Below are positions 6,194 through 11,853 of a stretch of 11,853 bases of DNA, piece by piece. The DNA is taken from positions 1 through 11,853 of the forward strand of contig CAMLNG010000063.1 of assembly GCA_946481195.1 (NCBI GenBank). Direction: 5' to 3'. This DNA is from an uncultured Chromatiaceae bacterium (lineage in GTDB: Bacteria; Pseudomonadota; Gammaproteobacteria; Enterobacterales; Alteromonadaceae). Each line of letters opens with the position of its first letter. Position 1 is the stretch's first letter. The notes below the pieces were generated by a model, which was given only the letters and a program-made list of their open reading frames with translations, was not told where the DNA came from and did no database searches. A program made the translations under genes and the position numbers.

Positions 6194-7678
6194 TTACAAA
6201 TAGGCTTTAGTAAAAGCTTCTTTGGATTCTTTGATATAAGCCCGGGCTTTTTTTGCATGGTTTTCCCATGCGGCTTTGTCGGCGCTGTCACTGAACGGGT
6301 TTTGTTCGGGTGCAATCGAACGCTCAAAGCGGTCGTAAAAAGTCAGGGCTGCAGCGGTGACCAAATTAAAGCGTTCTTTATATTCCTGCACACTTTCCAA
6401 CTGTTCTGAGGTTTTCAGCAGATATTGCACCAGTTCAGTATTTTGTTCCCGGTCATGTAGTTGCTGCGCATGATTGGCTACATTTCCTGAAATTTCACTG
6501 CTGATGGCGGCGCGGATGCTGTCTTCTTTACTCATCACCCGGCCAAAGTTTTCCTGAGTGCGGGCAAGGCCGGCATGCTGAATATAACCACGCAGCTGTT
6601 TGTCCAAATCTTTGCGATAACTTTCCACCAGCTTTTGCATAGTGCCAAGCTCGTTATCCAGCGCATTGACCTGCTGCAGTTCTTTTTCCAGTTCGCTCAG
6701 GAAACGCTCCGCGTTTTCGTAAATTTTCAGCCCGTTTTGTTCGGCGAATTTGCGGTCTTTGCGGCTTAAGTCGGCATTTTCATAATTGGACTTATCAAAA
6801 GCTGCCGCGAGAAAGGACTTAAATGGTTCGGCAAAGGCAGCATAAGCGCCACCTGTGACCACACTCAGCGTTGCAGTTGCCAGGTCACCAAACGGCTTCA
6901 CCATCGAAGTTAACCGTGCCTGCTGCAGTGGTGAAGACACGCGTTTGGTGTCGTTGATAATGTTGCGAAATGAAGCGTACGCCATCGGATTGGACATCTT
7001 ATTCCGTTCAGAGCTCGCCAGCACCAGCGTAATACTGGCGTAAATCGCATTGGCGTACTCCAGATATTGCCGCTGCGTGTCCAGCTGTGCAGCGTAGTTT
7101 TGGCCCAAACTTTTGAACTGCTCAGCCTGCAGTTCCGGGTTTTTATTCTGCTTCAGCCGGTCCAGAATGCCGCTGACAATCCGTTGTTCGTTTTTCTGCA
7201 ACGCCACATCGAGGCCAATCCGTTCAATGCTGACATCATCCAGCGCAATACCGCCATTGCTGCTCTCAATATCGAGCCGGATATATTTACGAGCCGGGTC
7301 ATCAATCGAAATACGATGCGCCAGATAGTCTGCGCTCGTGGCCGACATTTCTATCAGGCCAATTTGTTGCCAGGGCGCGTCGGCTTTTAATGACGCTGAA
7401 CTTAAGATGTTGATGCGATAACTGGTATAGGCATTTTCTGGTTTGACCCAGAATTCCAGCATGCCAGGTTCTGTAACCAGTGCCGGCGTAACCAGGCTGG
7501 CAGAGCCGCGGCTGCAAAACAGCGCCTGTTGCCCGCTACGGGCCATTTCATGTTGTAACTGACAGCCATTTAAGATGTTCCAGCTGCTGTTGCCCTCGAA
7601 ATCGGCTTTAAACACCGGCTGGGCCAGCGCATGAGCGGTGAATGCCAAAGAACTCAGGAACAAGGGGAATACACGCAT
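6194..7678 (-). CDS. exported protein of unknown family: beta-rich N-terminal domain plus long helical domain
   Basis: I do not recognise a family. The 494-residue product starts at the ATG at 7678, which has GAGGA just upstream; an earlier in-frame start at 7711 would put a non-signal extension before MRVFPLFLSSLAFTAHALA, a clear signal peptide with cleavage near residue 19. Residues 22-155 are beta-rich: FKADFEGNSSW, two cysteines (C39, C55) that may pair, GMLEFWVKPE, and a final IALDDVSIERI. This pattern is common in concanavalin-like/jelly-roll carbohydrate-binding folds. Residues 158-494 are almost all helical, with long charged heptad-like stretches (about 300-365 and 405-435). In their midst is a Gly/Ala-rich hydrophobic stretch at about 263-295 (LATATLSVVTGGAYAAF). 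There is no C-terminal anchor. It could be a periplasmic or secreted adhesin or effector, but no function is assigned. The gene stands alone, converging on trpS and diverging from cstA. Confidence 0.85.
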   Translation of the reverse strand: MRVFPLFLSSLAFTAHALAQPVFKADFEGNSSWNILNGCQLQHEMARSGQQALFCSRGSASLVTPALVTEPGMLEFWVKPENAYTSYRINILSSASLKADAPWQQIGLIEMSATSADYLAHRISIDDPARKYIRLDIESSNGGIALDDVSIERIGLDVALQKNEQRIVSGILDRLKQNKNPELQAEQFKSLGQNYAAQLDTQRQYLEYANAIYASITLVLASSERNKMSNPMAYASFRNIINDTKRVSSPLQQARLTSMVKPFGDLATATLSVVTGGAYAAFAEPFKSFLAAAFDKSNYENADLSRKDRKFAEQNGLKIYENAERFLSELEKELQQVNALDNELGTMQKLVESYRKDLDKQLRGYIQHAGLARTQENFGRVMSKEDSIRAAISSEISGNVANHAQQLHDREQNTELVQYLLKTSEQLESVQEYKERFNLVTAAALTFYDRFERSIAPEQNPFSDSADKAAWENHAKKARAYIKESKEAFTKAYL

Positions 7679-7711
7679 ATCATCCTCAATCAGGCCAGTG
7701 GGTGGCGCCAA

Positions 7712-7732
7712 GCTGCAGGCTGCCAGCTGCAG
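7712..7732. repeat. triplicated GCTGC(A/C) heptamer between the unknown gene and cstA
   Basis: Three 7-nt units follow each other: GCTGCAG, GCTGCCA, GCTGCAG. The outer two contain PstI-type palindromes and can also pair as a hairpin. The element lies 34 nt before the start codon of the unknown exported protein, in its probable leader. The function is unknown and it may be chance. Confidence 0.4.
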
Positions 7733-7737
7733 ACTTT

Positions 7738-7756
7738 ACCAAAGCTGAACCAAAGC
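7738..7756 (+). repeat. 8-bp direct repeat ACCAAAGC with 11-nt period
   Basis: ACCAAAGC occurs at 7738-7745 and 7749-7756, one helical turn apart, about 70 nt upstream of the cstA -35 element and 60 nt upstream of the divergent unknown gene. Same-face direct repeats are a common form of regulator binding site. No specific regulator can be named. Confidence 0.45.
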
Positions 7757-7827
7757 AGCCATAAGCGCTTGTTGTGCTTTAGCTTTTAATCGGGTAACAA
7801 CGGCTGCGCCGACCTCTGGTGCCTGCG

Positions 7828-7856
7828 TTGACATCAGTCGGCGAACCCGATAGAAC
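7828..7856 (+). promoter_or_regulatory. predicted sigma-70 promoter of cstA
   Basis: A perfect -35 TTGACA (7828-7833) and a -10 TAGAAC (7851-7856, 4 of 6) have 17-nt spacing. Transcription would start near 7863, leaving a leader of about 43 nt. I see no convincing full CRP site upstream, only a TGTG half. Confidence 0.6.
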
Positions 7857-7872
7857 TGAGGGATAAAAATCA

Positions 7873-7887
7873 AACAAAAACAAAAAC
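7873..7887 (+). promoter_or_regulatory. A-rich (ARN)5 tract in the cstA leader, candidate Hfq site
   Basis: Five consecutive A-R-N triplets (AAC AAA AAC AAA AAC) sit in the predicted leader, 8 nt before the GGGGA ribosome binding site (7896-7900). ARN repeats are the known ligand of the Hfq distal face, and AANAANAA near a start site is the form of Hfq/Crc catabolite-repression sites in Pseudomonas. Here two overlapping AANAANAA matches occur. An alternative is a plain unstructured A-rich translation enhancer. Confidence 0.4.
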
Positions 7888-7905
7888 TTTCAGACGGGGA
7901 CACAG

Positions 7906-9990
7906 ATGAAAACACCGATAGCACCACAAGGCTGGCCGCAGCGTCTGCTCTGGCTTGGCATTGCCATCACCGGGGCATCAGCCGCCGGTGGTATTGCCCT
8001 AAACCGCGGCGAATCTATCAATGCGATTTGGTTTATTGTCGCTGCCATTTGTACTTATCTGATTGGTTACCGCTTTTATAGTGCCTGGGTGGCTGCCCGC
8101 GTACTGATGCTGGACGAAACCCGCGCCACACCAGCTGAGCGTCTCGCCGATGGCCGCGACTATGTGCCAACCAACCGCTGGGTAGTGTTTGGCCACCATT
8201 TTGCCGCTATTGCCGGCCCCGGCCCTTTGATTGGGCCGACCTTAGCGGCGCAGTTTGGTTATTTGCCGGGTACGTTGTGGATTTTGGTTGGCAGCGTATT
8301 GGCAGGTTGCGTGCAGGATATGGTGATCCTGTTTTGTTCGATGCGCCGGGATGGCCGGAGTCTTGGCCAAATGGCGCGTGACGAATTAGGCCCGGTCGGC
8401 GGTTTTGCTGCGTTACTGGCCACTTTCCTTATTATGATCATCCTGATTGCGGTGCTGGGTCTGGTCGTCGTCAATGCGATGAAGCATTCGCCATGGGCAA
8501 CTTCGACTGTGGCGGCCACTATTCCGATCGCGGTGTTTATTGGCCTTTATATGCGTTATTTACGGCCGGGCCGGGTGTTGGAAGGCTCGTTATTGGGCGT
8601 GGTGTTGTTGCTGTTATCAGTTGGTGCCGGCGGTTGGGTCGATCAACAAGCCGGCCTGCGTGAATGGTTTAATCATCCGGGGTTACCGCTGGCTTTTGCG
8701 GTGATTGGTTATGGCCTGCTTGCAGCAATTTTGCCGGTGTGGTTATTGCTGGCACCACGCGATTATCTGTCGACTTTTATGAAACTTGGCACTGTGATTT
8801 TGCTGGCGGTGGCGATTGTCATACTGCAGCCAGAAATTAAGATGCCGGCGCTGACTCAGTTTATTGATGGCACCGGCCCTATCTTTGCCGGCAGCCTGTT
8901 TCCTTTTGTATTTATCACCATCGCCTGCGGTGCGATCTCCGGTTTCCATTCACTAATCTCCAGCGGCACCACACCAAAACTACTGGAAAATGAACGCGAT
9001 ATCCGCATGGTCGGTTACGGCGGTATGGCGCTGGAATCTTTTGTCGCCATCATGGCGTTAATTGCCGCCTGTGTGCTGGAACCCGGCGTGTATTTTGCGA
9101 TCAATAGCCCGGCAGGAATTGTCGGCGCCACCCCGGAAGCGGCAGTGGCGACGATCAGCAGCTGGGGCTTTCCGGTGACTGTGGAGTATATGAACCAGCT
9201 GGCGGCCACCATGGGCGAAGCAACCCTATTTGCCCGCACCGGTGGCGCGCCTTCACTGGCAGTGGGCATGGCCAGTATTTTTGCCTCGGCCTTTGGTGAG
9301 CATTTGCTGGCGATGTGGTATCACTTCGCCATTATGTTTGAAGCCGTCTTTATCCTGACAACGCTTGATGCCGGTACCAGAGTCGGGCGTTTTATGCTGC
9401 AGGATATGTTGGGCAACTTCTCGCCGAGACTTGGCCAAACCAGCTGGTATCCGTCAGTAGTGTTGACGTCTTCGCTGGTCGTTGCGGGCTGGGGTTATTT
9501 CCTTTATATCGGCGTGATAGACCCTAATGGCGGCGTCAACATTCTCTGGCCGTTATTTGGTATTTCCAATCAGTTGTTAGCTGCTATCGCGCTGACAGTT
9601 GCAACCTCGATTCTGCTTAAATCGGGTCGGATGAAATATTTGTGGGTCACAGCGTTGCCACTATGTTGGTTGCTCATTCTGACAACAACAGCTGTGTATG
9701 AAAAAATCAGCAGCACTGACCCGCGTATCGGCTTTTTTGCTGCCGCCAGTGATTTGCAACATAAACTTGATGCCGGTTTATTAGCGCCGGAAAAAGCCGC
9801 GGTCGCACCACAGCTGATTTTTAACCAGCAACTGGATGCCTGGCTGGCGATGTTATTTGTGGCGCTTCTGTATCTGGTCGTTGGCGACATGCTCAGAATG
9901 GCGTGGCGGCGTCAGCGTGGGCTTTCTATTTTGCCCTCATCCGAAACGCCTTATGTTGCTCGTCCGCACCTTCGGGTTACGCAGGAGTAA
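7906..9990 (+). CDS. cstA: carbon starvation protein A, pyruvate/peptide transporter family
   Basis: CstA-family proteins are inner-membrane proteins induced on carbon starvation; members have been shown to carry pyruvate and linked to peptide use. The 694-residue length matches E. coli CstA (701). The sequence is polytopic, with hallmark stretches in order: [13 protein letters not shown] at about 28-40, [27 protein letters not shown] at about 85-111, [87 protein letters not shown] and [13 protein letters not shown]. The ATG at 7906 has GGGGA 5 nt upstream. It has a good promoter and an A-rich leader. In E. coli CsrA represses cstA by binding its leader; here only one GGA lies in the leader, at the ribosome binding site. 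ybdD follows 4 nt later. Confidence 0.96.
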   Translation: MKTPIAPQGWPQRLLWLGIAITGASAAGGIALNRGESINAIWFIVAAICTYLIGYRFYSAWVAARVLMLDETRATPAERLADGRDYVPTNRWVVFGHHFAAIAGPGPLIGPTLAAQFGYLPGTLWILVGSVLAGCVQDMVILFCSMRRDGRSLGQMARDELGPVGGFAALLATFLIMIILIAVLGLVVVNAMKHSPWATSTVAATIPIAVFIGLYMRYLRPGRVLEGSLLGVVLLLLSVGAGGWVDQQAGLREWFNHPGLPLAFAVIGYGLLAAILPVWLLLAPRDYLSTFMKLGTVILLAVAIVILQPEIKMPALTQFIDGTGPIFAGSLFPFVFITIACGAISGFHSLISSGTTPKLLENERDIRMVGYGGMALESFVAIMALIAACVLEPGVYFAINSPAGIVGATPEAAVATISSWGFPVTVEYMNQLAATMGEATLFARTGGAPSLAVGMASIFASAFGEHLLAMWYHFAIMFEAVFILTTLDAGTRVGRFMLQDMLGNFSPRLGQTSWYPSVVLTSSLVVAGWGYFLYIGVIDPNGGVNILWPLFGISNQLLAAIALTVATSILLKSGRMKYLWVTALPLCWLLILTTTAVYEKISSTDPRIGFFAAASDLQHKLDAGLLAPEKAAVAPQLIFNQQLDAWLAMLFVALLYLVVGDMLRMAWRRQRGLSILPSSETPYVARPHLRVTQE

Positions 9991-9994
9991 GTGA

Positions 9995-10174
9995 ATGAAA
10001 ACGTTCATCAAAAAATGCTGGGCTCTGCTGAGGCAGTTGTCCGGCGATGACGCCTACGAACGTTATCTGCGGCATCAGGCGCTGTCGCATCCAGGTGAGG
10101 CGCCGCTGGATCGCAAAAGTTTTTTTAAGCGTGAGCAGGATCGTAAGTGGAACGGCGTAAAACGCTGTTGCTGA
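9995..10174 (+). CDS. ybdD: YbdD/YjiX family (DUF466) small protein
   Basis: This 59-residue protein starts at the ATG at 9995, with AGGAG 7 nt upstream inside the end of cstA. Translation gives MKTFIKKCWALLRQLSGDDAY and then the family pattern YERYLRHQALSHPGE, LDRKSFFKRE, and the C-terminal KWNGVKRCC, whose final double cysteine is typical of YbdD and YjiX. In E. coli these small proteins are encoded directly after cstA (ybdD) and btsT (yjiX). Work on the family indicates that the small partner is needed for or supports CstA-type transport; the mechanism is unknown. The start lies 4 nt after the cstA stop, so the two genes are surely co-transcribed and probably coupled. The gene falls below common 60-codon cutoffs and is easily missed. 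Confidence 0.93.
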   Translation: MKTFIKKCWALLRQLSGDDAYERYLRHQALSHPGEAPLDRKSFFKREQDRKWNGVKRCC

Positions 10175-10199
10175 ACTAAAACCTGATGGAAGGGAGTTT

Positions 10200-10216
10200 A
10201 GAGCTGCGCTAGCTCT
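10200..10216. other. short hairpin after ybdD
   Basis: AGAGCT-GCGCT-AGCTCT forms a 6-bp stem with a 5-nt loop, 26 nt after the ybdD stop. No T tract follows on either strand, so it is not a standard terminator, although it is the only hairpin seen between the convergent cstA-ybdD and tRNA transcripts. The rest of 10175-10271 holds nothing I can name. Confidence 0.35.
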
Positions 10217-10271
10217 GAAGGTCGGAAAAGACTGCGTTGGGGTGACACGAATAAAGCGAAGCTTAGTGAAG

Positions 10272-10348
10272 TGGTGGCCCCAGCTGGACTTGAACCAGCG
10301 ACCAATCGATTATGAGTCGAGTGCTCTAACCAACTGAGCTATGGGGCC
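10272..10348 (-). tRNA. ileX: tRNA-Ile2 (CAT anticodon, lysidine type, decodes AUA)
   Basis: The minus strand gives a full 77-nt cloverleaf with encoded CCA: acceptor GGCCCCA/TGGGGCC, D arm GCTC-AGTTGGTTA-GAGC, anticodon loop CTCATAA with CAT at 10312-10314, T arm GCTGG-TTCAAGT-CCAGC. The sequence is close to E. coli tRNA-Ile2, including GGCCCC at the start, the GACTCATAATCG anticodon core and TTGGTCGCTGGTTCAAGTCCAGC. It differs clearly from both Met tRNAs. In this class TilS changes C34 to lysidine, so the tRNA is charged with Ile and reads AUA. E. coli ileX also lies close to rpoD, which supports the call. Pair 27-43 would be C-U, a mismatch at the top of the anticodon stem. Automated tools may label it tRNA-Met. 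Confidence 0.93.
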
Positions 10349-10385
10349 AGCGTACAGACGAGAGTCTGGTTGGTGAAGCGTTGGC

Positions 10386-10414
10386 AGTATATGGATTTTT
10401 TGTTGCCTTGTCAC
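10386..10414 (-). promoter_or_regulatory. predicted promoter of the tRNA-Ile2 gene
   Basis: On the minus strand GTGACA (10409-10414, 5 of 6) and TATACT (10386-10391, 5 of 6) are spaced 17 nt apart. The start point would be near 10379, 31 nt before the tRNA 5' end. The bases after the -10 (GCCAACGC) are G/C-rich, as in stringently controlled tRNA promoters. Confidence 0.65.
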
Positions 10415-10458
10415 CGCTGAATTACCAGTCGAAACAGTTGATTGCTTAATTTATCGGC

Positions 10459-10489
10459 AAAAAAACAGGCACCCTTGGGTGCCTGTTTT
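10459..10489 (-). terminator. rho-independent terminator of rpoD
   Basis: On the minus strand a near-perfect 13-bp stem AAAACAGGCACCC/GGGTGCCTGTTTT with a very tight loop is followed by a run of Ts (10459-10465 read as A on the plus strand). It lies 24 nt after the rpoD stop and before the tRNA promoter, separating the two transcripts. Confidence 0.93.
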
Positions 10490-10512
10490 GCAAAAGCAGT
10501 TAAAAGCGAATG

Positions 10513-11853
10513 CTATTCGTCCAGGAAGCTTTTCAGCACTTCGGAGCGGGAAGGGTGGCGCAGCTTACGCAGCGCTTTGGCTTCAATTTGACGAATACGC
10601 TCACGCGTCACGTCAAATTGTTTACCCACTTCTTCCAGCGTATGGTCGGTATTCATATCGATACCAAAACGCATGCGCAGTACTTTGGCTTCACGGGCCG
10701 TCAGACCGGCCAGAACTTCATTGGTGGCGGCCTTGAGGCTTTCCATCGTAGCGGAATCCAATGGCGATTCTGAAGAGTTATCTTCAATAAAATCACCCAG
10801 ATGCGAATCTTCATCATCGCCAATCGGTGTTTCCATCGAAATAGGTTCTTTGGCGATTTTCAGCACTTTGCGAATCTTGTCTTCCGGCATGCCCATGCGT
10901 TCAGACAATTCTTCCGGTGATGGTTCACGTCCCATTTCCTGCAACATCTGCCGCGAAATGCGGTTCAGTTTGTTGATGGTTTCAATCATGTGTACCGGGA
11001 TCCGGATAGTCCGGGCCTGGTCTGCGATAGAGCGGGTGATTGCCTGACGGATCCACCAAGTGGCATAAGTTGAGAACTTATAGCCACGGCGATATTCAAA
11101 CTTGTCGACCGCTTTCATCAGACCGATGTTGCCTTCCTGAATTAAATCAAGGAATTGCAAGCCACGGTTGGTATACTTTTTCGCAATCGAAATAACCAGA
11201 CGTAAGTTGGCTTCTACCATCTCTTTCTTCGCGCGGCGAGCTTTGGCTTCACCAATCGACATCCGGCGGTTGATATCTTTGATTTTGAAAATCGACAGAC
11301 CGGTTTCTTCTTCGATCTTGCGCAGTTTATCAGTTGAACGCACCAGCTCTTCGCGCATATCGGCCAGTTTGGCTGAATATGGTTTATTTGCGGCGATTTC
11401 AGCATCAATCCAGGCACTGTTGTTTTCGTTGCCGGTGAAGGATTTCAGGAAGTTTTTCTTCGGCATTTTGGCGTATTCAACGCAATGCTTCATGACGATA
11501 CGTTCCTGCACACGTACGCGGTCCATCATTTCGCGCATGTTTTTGACCAGACGGTCAAATTGTTTTGGCACTAAGCGGAAGCAACGGAACACTTCGGACA
11601 GCTTGTCGATTTCGATTTTGGTTTGCGCATGTTCGCGGCCGTTTTCGATGATCGATTTGCGGGTGATGTCATATTGGACACGCAGCTCGCCGAATTTTTC
11701 CCGCGCCAGTTCAGGATCCGGGCCGGTATCGGCTTCATCAGAATCACCGTCTTCACTTTCTTCGTCATCACCGGAAATATCGGCGTCTTCGTCGGCCAAT
11801 TCTTCTTCCGGCACATCAGAACCGATATGGGTAGCTGTTGGCGGCAGATCGTC
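10513..11853 (-). CDS. rpoD: RNA polymerase sigma-70 factor (partial, N-terminus outside window)
   Basis: RpoD is the housekeeping sigma factor that directs RNA polymerase to -10/-35 promoters. The window holds the last 446 codons, open to the edge; about 165-170 N-terminal residues (region 1.1 and most of 1.2) are missing by comparison with E. coli RpoD (613). The visible part opens with [10 protein letters not shown] and an acidic Asp/Glu stretch of the non-conserved region, then DPELAREKF and [13 protein letters not shown] segments. Region 2 follows ([31 protein letters not shown], then [21 protein letters not shown], which recognises and melts the -10), then region 3 ([14 protein letters not shown]) and region 4 with its helix-turn-helix ([33 protein letters not shown]), ending SFLDE. 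Residues from region 2 on are almost identical to E. coli. The GTG at 11814 is internal, not a start. Confidence 0.98.
   Translation of the reverse strand, partial: DDLPPTATHIGSDVPEEELADEDADISGDDEESEDGDSDEADTGPDPELAREKFGELRVQYDITRKSIIENGREHAQTKIEIDKLSEVFRCFRLVPKQFDRLVKNMREMMDRVRVQERIVMKHCVEYAKMPKKNFLKSFTGNENNSAWIDAEIAANKPYSAKLADMREELVRSTDKLRKIEEETGLSIFKIKDINRRMSIGEAKARRAKKEMVEANLRLVISIAKKYTNRGLQFLDLIQEGNIGLMKAVDKFEYRRGYKFSTYATWWIRQAITRSIADQARTIRIPVHMIETINKLNRISRQMLQEMGREPSPEELSERMGMPEDKIRKVLKIAKEPISMETPIGDDEDSHLGDFIEDNSSESPLDSATMESLKAATNEVLAGLTAREAKVLRMRFGIDMNTDHTLEEVGKQFDVTRERIRQIEAKALRKLRHPSRSEVLKSFLDE

Noticed and set aside
6134..6409. 91-residue plus-strand frame after trpS
   Set aside because: It runs through the trpS terminator and is antisense to the unknown exported protein; no start signals are seen.
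7760..7830. CRP site upstream of cstA
   Set aside because: Only a TGTG half-site is present at about 7773; no matching TCACA-like half stands at the right distance.
7736..7834. Possible 32-residue peptide on the minus strand (MSTQAPEVGAAVV...) upstream of the unknown gene
   Set aside because: There is no clear ribosome binding site, and the frame covers the cstA promoter and the direct repeat; codon content gives no support.
10246..10271. AAGC/GCTT hairpin just after the tRNA as its terminator
   Set aside because: The stem has only 4 bp and the following tract is not T-rich; the tRNA 3' end is probably made by processing.
10479..11047. Plus-strand frames opposite rpoD
   Set aside because: They mirror strongly conserved rpoD coding sequence and begin inside the rpoD terminator or in coding DNA.

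Overview
The window comes from a gammaproteobacterial chromosome. Gene order, codon style and protein similarity recalled from memory point to the Alteromonadales/Chromatiaceae-like group around Rheinheimera, Alishewanella or Shewanella; the genus is an inference and cannot be proven from this sequence alone. Most of the window is conserved core genome. I see no prophage, insertion sequence, CRISPR array or obvious defence locus.

Layout, left to right. (1) Positions 1-2676, plus strand: the 3' end of aroB, then damX and dam, packed tightly (8-nt overlap, then 12-nt gap). This is the start of the classical aroK-aroB-damX-dam-rpe-gph-trpS cluster. (2) Positions 2681-4068, minus strand: a DUF2970 membrane protein, a small exported protein of unknown function, and a TorF-family outer-membrane protein. 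A terminator and a fresh promoter separate the last from the first two. This block sits between dam and rpe. (3) Positions 4331-6125, plus strand: rpe and trpS, with no gph between them; trpS has a good sigma-70 promoter of its own. (4) Positions 6194-7678, minus strand: a 494-residue exported protein of no family I recognise, with a beta-rich N-terminal half and a long helical C-terminal half. It converges on trpS across a shared terminator. (5) Positions 7906-10174, plus strand: cstA and a ybdD-like small gene of 59 codons, a known pairing for pyruvate/peptide-related carbon-starvation uptake. The leader has a good promoter and an A-rich tract just before the ribosome binding site. (6) Positions 10272-11853, minus strand: a tRNA-Ile with CAT anticodon (the lysidine-type Ile2) with its own promoter, and the 3' three quarters of rpoD with a strong terminator.

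Functionally the genes cover shikimate synthesis (AroB), cell division (DamX), GATC methylation (Dam), the pentose phosphate pathway (Rpe), tryptophan charging (TrpS), starvation-induced nutrient uptake (CstA/YbdD), AUA decoding (tRNA-Ile2) and housekeeping transcription (RpoD). The parts most worth a second look are the unknown 494-residue exported protein, the cstA leader, the three-gene block between dam and rpe, and the absence of gph.
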